Below are positions 45,865 to 56,444 of a stretch of DNA of 64,000 nucleotides, one piece after another. This DNA comes from Pseudorasbora parva (lineage: Eukaryota > Chordata > Actinopteri > Cypriniformes > Gobionidae). Below the pieces are notes generated by a model. The model was given only the letters and a program-made list of their open reading frames with translations, was not told where the DNA came from and did no database searches. Positions within the stretch are counted from its first letter, which is position 1, and each line of letters starts with the position of its first letter. The position numbers and the translations under genes are program-made. The stretch is taken from positions 2,388,751-2,452,750 of the forward strand of contig NC_090187.1 in NCBI RefSeq assembly GCF_024679245.1, given 5' to 3'.

Positions 45865-47175
45865 GAATATATATATATATATATACAGTAATAAAAATAA
45901 GTATTTGAACACCCTGCTATTTTGCAAGTTCTCCCACTTGGAAATCATGGTGAGGTCTGAAATTGTCATCATAGGTGGATGTCCACTGTGAGAGACATAA
46001 TCTATAACAAAAAAATCCAGAAATCACAAAATATGTTTTATTTTTTAACTATTTATTTGTATCATACAGCTGCAAATAAGTATTTGAACACCTGTCTGTC
46101 AGCTAGAACTCTGACCCTCAAAGACCTGTTAGTCTGCCTTTAAAATGTCCACATCCACTCAATTTATTATCCTAAATAAAATGCTCCTGCTGGAGGTCGT
46201 TAGCTGCATAAAGACACCTGTCCACCCCATACAATCAGTAAGAATCCAACTACTAACATGGCCAAGACCAAAGCTGTCCAAAGACACTAGAGACAAAATT
46301 GTACACCCCCACAAGGCTGGATAGAGCTACGGGAAAATTGCCAAGCAGCTTGGTGATAAAAGGTCCACATTAGAAAATGGAAGAATCTAAACATGACTGT
46401 CAGTCTCCCTCAGACTGGGGCTCTTTGCAAAATCTCACCTCGTGGGGTCTCAATGATCCTAGGAAAGGTGAGAAATCAGCCCAGAACTACAGGAGGAGCT
46501 GGTCAATGACCTGTAAAGAGCTGGGACCACCCTTTCCAAGGTTACTGTTGGTAATAATTTAAGACATCATGGTTTGAAATCATGCATGGCACGGAAGGTT
46601 CCCCTGCTTAAACCAGCACATGTCCAGGCCCGTCTTAAGTTTGCCAGTGACCATTTGGATGATCCAGAAGAGTCATGGGAGAAAGTCAAGTCAACCTCCT
46701 TCCCTTAGTTAGAGCACTGAAGATGGGTCAAGGCTGAGTCTTCCAACATGACAATGACAGGAAGCACACAGCCAGGAAAACCAAGGAGTGGCTCTGTAAG
46801 AAGCATGTCAAGGTTCTGCCGTGGCCTAGCCAGTCTCCAGACCTAAACCCAATAGAGAAGCTTTTGAGGGAGCTCAAACTCTGTGTTTCTCAGCGACAGG
46901 CTAGAGACCTGACTGATCTAGAGAAGATCTGTGTGGAGGAGTGGGCCAAAATCCCTCCTGCAGTCTATGCATACCTGGTGAAAAACTACAGGAAACGTTT
47001 GACCTCTGTAATTGCTACTGTACAAAATATTAACATTGGTTTTCTTAGGTGTTCAAATAGTTATTTGCAGCTTTATCATACAAATAAATAATTTAAAAAA
47101 TCATACATTGTGATTTCTGGATTTTTTTTGTTTTTGTTTTAGATGTCTCTCTCATATATATATATATATATATAG
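45865..47175 (+). mobile_element. Tc1-like transposon with long TIRs, inside (TA)n
   Basis: The left inverted repeat is about 200 bp, with outer AATAAGTATTTGAACACCCT and inner GCAAATAAGTATTTGAACAC repeats (the IR/DR layout). The right side keeps only the inner part (GGTGTTCAAATAGTTATTTG ... TGTGATTTCTGGAT) and ends in TCTCTCTCATATATA. Both ends abut (TA)n tracts (45865-45885, 47155-47174). TA is the target of this family, so the tracts may be the original site or later expansion. Confidence 0.92.
46258..47033 (+). pseudogene. Tc1-like transposase, internally deleted
   Basis: ATGGCCAAGACCAAA starts the gene. Two bases are missing almost at once (AAAGCTGTCC for the family's AAAGAGCTGTCC), giving an early stop. 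Recognisable segments follow: AKQLG (HTH), the linker [10 protein letters not shown], and DHLDDPEESWEKVK-type coding. At about 46691 the sequence jumps from GAGAAAGTCAAG to CAACCTCCTTCCC, removing the region with the first catalytic Asp. The second Asp segment (FQHDND) and SPDLNPIEK with the terminal Glu remain. The last frame (46864-47091) includes the normal end, [12 protein letters not shown]. Non-functional. Confidence 0.9.
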
Positions 47176-47205
47176 TATTCCAGTTAAAATATATAATCTT
47201 CCTGT

Positions 47206-47640
47206 TAAAGGTGCAGTATGTAGTATTTATAAAGCTCTAATAACATAAATTCAATATAAAATACAAATCTGTGTTTTCAGTGGAGTATAAAGACCTTATA
47301 TAATGATCTGTTATGTTTTTATTACATCAGAAAGAGTCGTTTCTATCAACACAAGGGGTCTCCTTACATTGAAGTCGCCATTTTGTGTCGTCATGTTTCT
47401 ACAGTGGCCCTAAAAGGACAAACCTCTCTACAGAGTTATAAATAAATACCAGTATATAGAACCAGTTTTTTATTTTTTTATTTCCCTGAAATAATAATAA
47501 TAATAATAGTTAGTTAGTTTGTTGGTTAGGGGTACTAGTATCACATTTGAAATGTCTTTTGTTTTCATAATCACACTGTTGCTCATCTAGTTACACCTGC
47601 AGGCCTTTTTCATTTCAAAACTGGAAGTCAACTTTAGGCT
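47206..47640. repeat. TIR-element fragment
   Basis: TTAAAGGTGCAGTATGTAG at 47206 is a related form of the 31681 MITE terminus. Inside, CGCCATTTTGTGTCGTCATG and GGCCCTAAAAGGACAAACC fit a longer fish element. The right end is unclear. Confidence 0.45.
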
Positions 47641-48179
47641 TTCTGTAATAGACATCACAAAATGATTTCATTAAAACTCAATTTAACCTATCATTTTAGA
47701 AAACACACTCACAAAGGTACGACTTCATTTAATTTTGCCGACGCGCATGTTTCGTTTTAACCTTATATGTTTTCCTCAGACAGCACAGTTAACCATATGT
47801 AATTGTAGGCAGAATCCCTCTCGTCAGATGGTGTCCATGTGTCCTCCCCGTCTGTTCTCAAGGTATGGATATAAAGAACCCTGTCTTTAACTAGGACATC
47901 CCTTCTACCTGCTGTACCCCTGCCGTCCCCAGATAATGGCTGAAAATAGTAATGAGGAGGACACAGCAGAGACCCGCGACCCGTCAGAGGACTCACGGTG
48001 ACATTAGCATGTGCTTGCTGAAGCAAGGCACTGTCGTTTCATTGTTTAATGATGAATTTCCCTCTTGCACGTCAAACTGAGGTGCTATCCCTGAATATTT
48101 TATCGTGCCTTTGAAGTATTAGCTTATATAATGAATTATGTAGACTCGCAGGCTGAGTTATTGTGCATATATTATCTTT
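47641..48179. other. Unassigned sequence
   Basis: Minus frame 47763-48026 has no recognised domain. Confidence 0.3.
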
Positions 48180-48500
48180 CTCCTGTGTTTGTTTGTTTAT
48201 TGTCCGCTTCTCTTAAACAATCTATATAAGTCTACAAAAGCAGATATAGTGTTTGCCGGTCCGGAGGGATCAAAGACCGCCGTTGTTCCCACATGTTTTC
48301 TTATTGCCGCAGCTTTGAAGGAATCAATAATTTATTTTGGCAATTTGCATTTAAATTCAGCAGACCTTGTGATCCCAAGGCATATGAGACAAAGAAGCGT
48401 AGCAAGCAAAAACTTTTCAAAGGACGGTTGCTTCTTTAACTTTCGGTATGGGCAATATGACTCTTTTGAGAAAAAAAGAGAATATGAACATCAATGAGAA
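48180..48500. promoter_or_regulatory. Candidate conserved non-coding element
   Basis: AATCAATAATTTATTTTGGC and CAATTTGCATTTAAATTCAG (octamer-like ATTTGCAT) in a repeat-free block. The 102-codon frame 48189-48497 spans it but shows no domain; low-repeat conserved DNA often has such frames by chance. Confidence 0.4.
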
Positions 48501-48654
48501 TGGAAACATCAAACATCTGTGCACTGGATGGACAGGCAGTTAAAGCACGGATGAAAGAGTGTGAAGGACAGAGTTAATACAAACAATACAACAACAGCAA
48601 CATATACATTCTTTAAAGTCATGTGGTCAATCGTATAAAGCTGTTAGGTCAAGG
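48501..48654. other. Unassigned sequence
   Basis: No recognised feature. Confidence 0.3.
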
Positions 48655-48718
48655 TTGTTACATCTGACCCAGGATCTGAGTAACACAAAAACTACCCAAA
48701 CACTGGGTTGTTACGTCT
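48655..48718 (+). repeat. 53-bp tandem unit, left side of the giant insertion
   Basis: One unit of the TCTGACCCAGCATCTGAGTA / ACACAAAAACTACCCAAACA repeat whose other copies lie at 56241-56444 and 57057-57170. It ends in CGTCT (48714-48718), which is repeated at 56241-56245. Confidence 0.85.
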
Positions 48719-48798
48719 TACGGAAGCCCTGAACCGCATGGTGAAAAAAAAAAAAAAAAAAAAATTGATGGTGGGAGAAAAAAAATAATTAAACCTTA

Positions 48799-49260
48799 TC
48801 TCGTTATTTCAACATAATAAGTCGTTATTTCAACATAATAAGTCGTTATTTCAACATAATAAGTCGTTATTTCAACATAATAAGTCGTTATTTCAACATA
48901 ATATCTCGTTATTTCAACATAATATCTCGTTATTTCAACATAATAAGTCGTTATTTCAACATAATAAGTCGTTATTTCAACATAATAACTCGTTATTTCA
49001 ACATAATAAGTCGTTATTTCAACATAATAACTCGTTATTTCAAGATAATAAGTCGTTATTTCAACATAATATCTCGTTATTTCAACATAATAACTCGTTA
49101 TTTCAAGATAATTAAGTCGTTATTTCAACATAATATCTCGTTATTTCAACATAATAAGTCGTTATTTCAACATAATAACTCGTTATTTCAAGATAATTAA
49201 GTCGTTATTTCAACATAATAAGTCGTTATTTCAAGATAATTAAGTCGTTATTTCGACATA
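48799..49260 (+). repeat. 21-bp tandem array, left arm (about 22 units)
   Basis: Unit CGTTATTTCAACATAATAAG plus T. Units differ at two places: AACATAATAA or AAGATAATAA, and AAGTCG, AACTCG or ATCTCG. A 22-bp form has AATTAAGTCG. No unique spacers separate the units, so this is not a CRISPR. Confidence 0.95.
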
Positions 49261-49648
49261 AGTCTGTATATTGTTTAGCTGTGTTGTTATTTCGATATTA
49301 GCCAGTAGAGGGCAGAATAAGACAGGGAATCAGTTAACGCATTGTAGTTATAGGCTACTGATAGGCTACTGTTATGAACTTTTGCAAGTGGTGCTCCAAA
49401 ATCCCTGAGGTTTAGCCTCTCATGGGAATTTTAACATTAATGCCAGGCATATGCATGCAGGTTAACTCTTATTGAGGTTACATTTATGCTTCCATACTAT
49501 TACCAAAAGCCAAGGTGGTCAGGCCCTATAGGAGTAACGTTAGATACTATGAAAAGCGAAAACTGCCTATGAGCACGCTTTCAAATTAAATAAGTTGTTG
49601 AATATTTGTAAAAACAACAATATAAAATCTTAAGATATAAGGCCGGCG

Positions 49649-49750
49649 ACACTGCAAGCGTGGGGTGATCATCTCGGCTGCGTGGCGTGTCCGTTTTTAT
49701 CTCGGCTCCCGCCCGCATTTTTATTTCGGCTCCCACCCGCCGAATTACGT

Positions 49751-49846
<96 letters not shown>

Positions 49847-50122
49847 ATTGTTGAAATAACCTTACAATAGGTTAACCTAGAGACTTTCAAACATGAAAAT
49901 GTCATATGTAGGCTATTCGTGTCAAAATGACATATAGCCTAAACATCTTTTCCTATTCTATTTTGCCTGGAAACGCTTCCAACACACTTGTCTCGTGAAA
50001 AATAGTCTCTTCTATTTCTAGCATGCAGGCATTTTCCGCGCTGGCTCAAGCTTGTCACGCAGGCAGTGTGCAACCTGTTAACATGGGAGCCGAAATAAAA
50101 ACGGACACGCTTGCAGTGTGTG
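49649..50122. mobile_element. Nested inverted-repeat element in the left arm
   Basis: ACACTGCAAGCGTG and GTGTCCGTTTTTATCTCGGC (49649-49710) are matched inversely by GGGAGCCGAAATAAAAACGG and ACACGCTTGCAGTGT (50085-50122). About 474 bp, enclosing the TAA/TTA tract. Present identically in the other arm, so it was part of the arm before the two arms became copies. Confidence 0.65.
49751..49845. repeat. (TAA)n(TTA)n self-palindromic tract, left arm
   Basis: About 15 TAA followed by about 16 TTA trinucleotides, able to fold on itself. The right-arm version differs by one unit. The poly-Ile frame is an artefact. Confidence 0.95.
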
Positions 50123-50289
50123 CTTTATATATGCTATCACAGCTTTTCAAACTCTTGCTCGCGAGATTTAAAGAGGGCCAGGCTAAGCAATATTTCTTTA
50201 AAAAAAAGTATAGTCTATATATAAAAGTATTAAATACGCAAAATATATTTAACTTAATAGATTAATGAACACATCGAAAGAAAAAGAAA

Positions 50290-50896
50290 AACTGTGACAA
50301 ATAATTCAAATAAGTTGCAAAAACAATAATTTTACAGAAATTTGCATTAAAGGTTTTAGTGACAAACACTGTTATTTTACAGATGTTTAAATTAAGATGT
50401 TTTACTTTAATTTTACGGTTTTTGTTTGGCAGCAATAGCTGCCAGTCATTTACCATTTTTTACGCTTTTTTAATAGTACAGTGTTAAATAGTTATTTTAC
50501 AGATTTTCTTTGTTTAAATTAAGATGTTTTACTTTAATTTTATGGTTTTTGTTTGACAGTCATTTGATCGTTTTTTATGATTGTAAAAGTGAAAAACTGT
50601 TATTTTACAGATTTTTCCTATAATGATCAAACACCTTCAATAAAGTGACAGTAGTCTATACTAAAAATTCTGCAGCATAATTGTTTGTAATTTTACATCG
50701 TGTTAAACGTAGGCCTAATTCAAAATTACAAAAAAATACTGTAAAAAATGTAGTGTTATTTTCCATAACATTAGGATTATTTTTTACAGTTAGGCTTATT
50801 TTTCCGCTGTTCAGTCGCACCGGGCCTTACGCACACATATAGCATCGCATAACTTTGACGCAGCCTGTTAATTATCAAAAGAAAAAAGAAAATCAG
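50290..50896. other. Loop, left shoulder
   Basis: Two diverged direct repeats, 50371-50432 and 50491-50559, share GTTATTTTACAGAT, TTAAATTAAGATGTTTTACT and GGTTTTTGTTTG. They resemble an older AT-rich fish element. No coding potential. Confidence 0.5.
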
Positions 50897-50901
50897 TCAG
50901 A

Positions 50902-50903
<2 letters not shown>

Positions 50904-50980
<77 letters not shown>
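50904..50980. repeat. (CA)n microsatellite
   Basis: About 38 CA units at the left edge of the inner unit. Confidence 0.97.
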
Positions 50981-50983
<3 letters not shown>

Positions 50984-53054
50984 TGTGTTTCCATGTTTTA
51001 TGGGGACTTAAAACTCATTCTGTATGATTTATAAGATGTTTTCCTCATGGGGACCAAAAAAATTTCGCCACAAGGACAAGGGTTTTGGATATTGCCATCT
51101 TTGTGAGGACATTTTGTGGACTAAAACTTGTGTAGGCCCTCTGCACTGTTATCAAAAGTACATGGGATCAAACGCGATTGAATGTAGAGTTTTGTATCTC
51201 GTTATTCTATTAAAAAATCAATAATTGATTTTTCATTCCTATCAGAAATGAAGAACTAATTTTATTGTAAATAGTGGTCAAATATCCAAGATATGTAATA
51301 TATCTAATACTTCAAATATCAAGGTTAAAACTGGTTTATGATTTATTTTCAAGATTAAAAAAAGAAAAATATATATATTTTCATGCCTGGATATAAAGTT
51401 GAATTAAATTGCTTGCCCTGTTTAAAAAAAAACACCATTTAAAACTTATTTCTTTGCTGTAGCACCGTTCATTTATGTTCACGTGTGTATGCTTCTCGCA
51501 TTCGTTAACAACATTAAAATGATAAAATAAATTACCACTCATCAGCAATCTTCTTTTGAAAAAACATCTAAACTTCACAATAAATCGTTATTTAAGTCGT
51601 GTCTGTGCTTTGTTTGTTATGATGAGAGGATTTGTAGGCTAGCCTAATTGGAAGATTTGGTATGTAAACTTCATTCAGCATTTTTAGTCATAAAACTTGC
51701 TTTGATCAATACTGAGAGGATTATTTTCATTATATATCCGTGATAAAGATTTAAAAATGTTTTCTTCAAACTACGCAGAACAATAGGCTATTTATTCAAC
51801 ATTTAAACGCGCGATTAACATTGCGATTGCATTTTCTTTTTGATCCGCCCTTAGGCCTATTAGAGAAATTTAGATCAGCCACAGGCGCAAAGGATGCTGC
51901 AGCAAACATTAATAGGAAAAAAAGGGTTAACATTAACATTACTCTGAAACAAGTGCAGTTATTGCCTTCATAAGCTACCATATTTTCTGCTTATCTTTTA
52001 TTAGGCTCCGCAGGTCGAAAGAAAATTGTTTTTTCACAAAAAACATTCTCTGCAGTTCGAGCGCGATGCACTGAAGCTCACTCTCGCTCATATCTGAAGT
52101 AAATCATTAACACCATCATCACTACTACAGTACATGTGTTTTATTGAACTAAATACATTACAATCGGCTAAAACGAATAAGCAGCAGGTTACTTTTCTGG
52201 ACAAGAGCGCTCCCGAGTCCATGTTTCTCTCACTGCGGCACAGCTCGGCGCACACACAAAATACCGGCAGGAACAGACATGTGGGCAGGAACGCGCATCT
52301 CTTAAAGGGGCCACACTATATTCCTACTTGTGCAATATGGTGTGCTCACAGGTCCGCATTACAGCTTTTGAACTGTGCCGTGTTCTGAATTAAACTGCCA
52401 GTGTAAAAATTCTCTTTATTTATATTCTTAAAATGAGAGAAATCACTGCTTATTCTGAATTGTTGGCTTAAGAGACATGAACAAGTTCTTTGAAAATCAT
52501 CTGTGACCTTTGGTACATGTCTAGTCTTCATGCTCTGAGTATGGTTTATAATAAACATACATTTGCATAAAGCATGCATTTTTCTCCATACCCATGTTGA
52601 TTAGAGTATTAAAAACTTGAAACATGTTCATTTAAGGTACATTTAGAACTGATAAGAATGTGCGATTAAATTGCGATTAAATATTTAATCGATTGACAGC
52701 CCTAAAAAAATATAAACATAAGAATTACTGTGCCACACTATGAACGTTGATGCGCATTGCTTCCTTGCGTTCAGCTGGAAGCTGTGTCCACTGTATTTTT
52801 TGTTGGTTCGCATGAGACCCCCCATTGAAATGACCAGGACACCCCATTGCCCCCCCAATCAAAATTGTCTGGAACTGCCACTGGCTGCGCGTAAAATCAC
52901 GCACTCTTGTGCGTGATTTTCACGCACCCGAAGAAAATAACCAGATCACTCAATAAAAACATAAATTATATATTCTACCTCTCCCCAGAATAAAATGCTA
53001 TAAGCCCATAGTCATGCACATATTGTGTTAATATTTGCCAGAAATTGCTGCAAA
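50981..53054. other. Loop interior, no gene
   Basis: AT-rich. TGCGATTAAATTGCGATTAA with ATCGATTGACAGCCCTA at 52660-52704 is a recognisable fish TIR-element terminus. A tight hairpin occurs at 52889-52926. Frames 51381-52579 lack domains. Confidence 0.5.
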
Positions 53055-53665
53055 TATAGTGAAACCTGCTTAATCCTATTCAAATAGATTGACAGAGCTG
53101 AATTGTTTGGAACTATTGAGAGATATGAACCACGTGACAACGTGGCGGCGAGATCAAAGCGTGTCGCAACTCTCTTTTTATGGCTCTGGGTTGGTCTGGA
53201 CCACTCTTAAGCTAGGTCTATCACAGTTTACAGTCTACTAGTACTACACGAATGTAATAACCTAAGTAAGCTACAAATACACCCAGTGTTCATTTAGGAT
53301 AATGGTAAATAATAAAAAGCAAAGATTAGGCCTGATAAATTAAAATCTGCTATGGCGCTGCTGAACCAGACACACTCCCGATCAGCGCTAGCCATATTCC
53401 ATACACATATGTCTATAAGAGCTGCTGCTGCTGCTGCTGCTTTATAATTTTATAAAATGTTATTTGATAAAATGCAATTTTGCTGTTAATCTTGAAATTA
53501 TATAATAATTTAAGTGAAACTGTTGTGTATCCGCTTAAGCCATTCAAATGCATTGACACAGATAGAAGTATTGAGCGCTCCATGAGCCACGTGTCCGCGC
53601 GCGCCGCCGGGAGCGAGAGCATTTTGCAACTCCGCTTTTCAACGCCTCTGGCTTTAACATTATGC
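53055..53665 (+). repeat. Diverged tandem duplication in the loop
   Basis: Two modules about 450 bp apart share order and spacing: TAGTGAAACCTGCTTAATCC / TAAGTGAAACTG..CCGCTTAAGCC, then ATTCAAATAGATTGACAGA / ATTCAAATGCATTGACACA, then GAACCACGTG / GAGCCACGTG, then GCAACTCTCTTTTTATGGC / GCAACTCCGCTTTTCAACG. Each has an E-box CACGTG followed by CpG-rich sequence. Confidence 0.6.
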
Positions 53666-53839
53666 CACATTAGCGCCACAACGCTATTTATTGTTTGAAT
53701 TTCGCATTAAAACTTAATAAAAAGAAAAAAAGCTATAGCTTTGTTTTAGTATCAAAAGCAGGTTTGGCAATTTGGCGTGAGATTAAGCTGGGCAGAGTGA
53801 GAGTGTGACACGGAGCCTGAAACCGTGTGTCTCACGCCA

Positions 53840-53987
53840 AATGCGTGTGTCTGTGTGTGTGTGTGTGTGTGTGTGATGGGTAGGTTTAGGGGCAGTGTAG
53901 GGGGATAGAAAATACAGTTTGTACAGTATAAAAACCATTACGTCTATGGAGAGTCCCCACAAAGATAGTGAACCAGTGTGTGTGTGT

Positions 53988-54043
<56 letters not shown>
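53840..54043. repeat. (TG)n tracts, right edge of the inner unit
   Basis: One tract at 53843-53875 and a longer one at 53975-54043, separated by the GGTAGGTTTAGGGG repeat landmark. Thr-His frames are artefacts. Confidence 0.95.
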
Positions 54044-54045
<2 letters not shown>

Positions 54046-54457
54046 TCTGCATTACAACATTTGGAGGTGATTTTTTTGTTGTTGTTGAAATATGATCCCC
54101 AGAAGATGCACCTCATGCAATATGAGCCGAAATAATAAATTAATGCACCTGGTTGATGCGACGGCAGCCATAGGCCTATGGCATGGAATGAATACAGATG
54201 CGTATTCACTAGCCATGTATTTGGATGCTAAACTATTAAACTGAGTATTGGATTGAACAGTGTAACTTTAAATGTTTGATTGTTAAATGTTTCTTTTTCT
54301 TTCGATGTGTTCATTAATCTATTAAGTTAAATATATTTTGCGTATTTAATACTTTTATATATAGACTATACTTTTTTTTAAAGAAATATTGCTTAGCCTG
54401 GCCCTCTTTAAATCTCGCGAGCAAGAGTTTGAAAAGCTGTGATAGCATATATAAAGC

Positions 54458-54732
54458 ACACACTGCAAGCGTGTCCGTTTTTATTTCGGCTCCCATGTTA
54501 ACAGGTTGCACACTGCCTGCGTGACAAGCTTGAGCCAGCGCGGAAAATGCCTGCATGCTAGAAATAGAAGAGACTATTTTTCACGAGACAAGTGTGTTGG
54601 AAGCGTTTCCAGGCAAAATAGAATAGGAAAAGATGTTTAGGCTATATGTCATTTTGACACGAATAGCCTACATATGACATTTTCATGTTTGAAAGTCTCT
54701 AGGTTAACCTATTGTAAGGTTATTTCAACAAT

Positions 54733-54825
<93 letters not shown>

Positions 54826-54927
54826 ACGTAATTCGGCGGGTGGGAGCCGAAATAAAAATGCGGGCGGGAGCCGAGATAAAAACGGACACGCCACGCAGCC
54901 GAGATGATCACCCCACGCTTGCAGTGT
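54458..54927. mobile_element. Nested inverted-repeat element in the right arm
   Basis: Mirror copy of 49649-50122, with the same CACTGCAAGCGTGTCCG ends and the TAA/TTA tract (54734-54825) inside. Confidence 0.65.
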
Positions 54928-55316
54928 CGCCGGCCTTATATCTTAAGATTTTATATTGTTGTTTTTACAAATATTCAACAACTTATTTAATTTGAAAGCG
55001 TGCTCATAGGCAGTTTTCGCTTTTCATAGTATCTAACGTTACTCCTATAGGGCCTGACCACCTTGGCTTTTGGTAATAGTATGGAAGCATAAATGTAACC
55101 TCAATAAGAGTTAACCTGCATGCATATGCCTGGCATTAATGTTAAAATTCCCATGAGAGGCTAAACCTCAGGGATTTTGGAGCACCACTTGCAAAAGTTC
55201 ATAACAGTAGCCTATCAGTAGCCTATAACTACAATGCGTTAACTGATTCCCTGTCTTATTCTGCCCTCTACTGGCTAATATCGAAATAACAACACAGCTA
55301 AACAATATACAGACTT

Positions 55317-56160
55317 ATGTCGAAATAACGACTTAATTATCTTGAAATAACGACTTATTATGTTGAAATAACGACTTAATTATCTTGAAATAACGAGTTA
55401 TTATGTTGAAATAACGACTTAATTATCTTGAAATAACGAGTTATTATGTTGAAATAACGAGTTATTATGTTGAAATAACGAGATATTATGTTGAAATAAC
55501 GACTTAATTATCTTGAAATAACGAGTTATTATGTTGAAATAACGACTTATTATGTTGAAATAACGAGATATTATGTTGAAATAACGACTTAATTATCTTG
55601 AAATAACGAGTTATTATGTTGAAATAACGACTTAATTATCTTGAAATAACGAGTTATTATGTTGAAATAACGACTTAATTATCTTGAAATAACGAGATAT
55701 TATGTTGAAATAACGACTTAATTATCTTGAAATAACGAGTTATTATGTTGAAATAACGACTTAATTATCTTGAAATAACGAGTTATTATGTTGAAATAAC
55801 GACTTAATTATCTTGAAATAACGAGTTATTATGTTGAAATAACGACTTAATTATCTTGAAATAACGAGTTATTATGTTGAAATAACGAGTTATTATGTTG
55901 AAATAACGACTTATTATGTTGAAATAACGAGTTATTATGTTGAAATAACGACTTATTATCTTGAAATAACGAGTTATTATGTTGAAATAACGACTTATTA
56001 TGTTGAAATAACGAGATATTATGTTGAAATAACGACTTATTATGTTGAAATAACGACTTATGTTGAAATAACGAGATATTATGTTGAAATAACGACTTAT
56101 TATGTTGAAATAACGAGATATTATGTTGAAATAACGACTTATTATGTTGAAATAACGAGA
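55317..56160 (-). repeat. 21-bp tandem array, right arm (about 40 units)
   Basis: Inverse of the left-arm array but nearly twice as long. An alternating pattern, GACTTAATTATCTTGAAATAA then GAGTTATTATGTTGAAATAA, recurs many times at 55560-55880, showing that pairs of units were amplified together. Confidence 0.95.
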
Positions 56161-56240
56161 TAAGGTTTAATTATTTTTTTTCTCCCACCATCAATTTTTT
56201 TTTTTTTTTTTTTTTCACCATGCGGTTCAGGGCTTCCGTA

Positions 56241-56444
56241 CGTCTGACCCAGCATCTGAGTAACACAAAAACTACCCAAACACTGGGTTGTTACGTCTGA
56301 CCCAGCATCTGAGTAACACAAAAACTACCCAAACACTGGGTTGTTACGCCTGACCCAGGATCTGAGTAACACAAAAACTACCCAAACACTGGGTTGTCAC
56401 GTCTGACCCAGGAGCTGGGTAACACAAAAACTACCTAAACACTG
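56241..56444 (+). repeat. 53-bp tandem repeat, right side of the giant insertion
   Basis: Four units of GTCTGACCCAGCATCTGAGT-AACACAAAAACTACCCAAAC-ACTGGGTTGTTAC. The first begins with the duplicated CGTCT and the last is cut by the SINE3. Confidence 0.92.

Larger units (their letters stand above)
48719..50289 (+). repeat. Left arm of the foldback element
   Basis: Order from outside in: an 80-bp end with a poly-A run, the 21-bp array (48799-49260), about 490 bp unique, the TAA/TTA tract (49751-49845), then about 440 bp unique ending at the AAAGAAAAAGAAA boundary. Confidence 0.85.
50897..54051. mobile_element. Inner unit bounded by inverted (CA)n / (TG)n ends
   Basis: CAGAATACACACACA at 50898 and TGTGTGTATTCTGCA at about 54051 are inverted. 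Just inside, CATGTTTTATGGGGACTT (50992) and AGAGTCCCCACAAAGATAG (53951) carry GGGGAC / GTCCCC. GGTAGGTTTAGGGGCAGTG and ATAAAAACCATTACGTCTAT (53880-53945) are landmarks of a very common fish repeat. It may be an independent insertion that became the loop. Confidence 0.5.
48719..56240. mobile_element. Giant foldback element (7,522 bp)
   Basis: Starts TACGGAAGCCCTGAACCGCA and ends with its exact inverse. It is flanked by CGTCT on both sides, and removing the element plus one CGTCT restores an uninterrupted tandem unit of the host repeat, so this is a clean insertion with a 5-bp target duplication. Left arm 48719-50289, right arm 54290-56240, loop 50290-54289. The arms are near-identical: both encode the same 80-residue frame (50023-50265 plus, 54314-54556 minus). 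There is no transposase, integrase or polymerase motif anywhere, so it is non-autonomous. The layout recalls Drosophila FB or Galileo foldback elements, but the superfamily is not established. Confidence 0.85.
54290..56240 (-). repeat. Right arm of the foldback element
   Basis: Inverse of 48719-50289 in the same order. It is about 380 bp longer, all of it accounted for by extra 21-bp units. Confidence 0.85.

Noticed and set aside
46864..47091. 75-codon transposase-like gene
   Set aside because: It is only the C-terminal remnant of the deleted Tc1 transposase, not a separate gene.
48799..49260. CRISPR-like regular array of 21-bp units
   Set aside because: Units are directly adjacent with no unique spacers, and the locus is vertebrate DNA; it is a tandem satellite inside a foldback element.
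49665..49859. Poly-isoleucine protein (also 54720-54911)
   Set aside because: Translation of the TAA/TTA tract in the foldback arms.
50023..50265. 80-codon frame found identically at 54314-54556 on the other strand
   Set aside because: The identity is explained by the inverted arms; no start context, domain or splice support.
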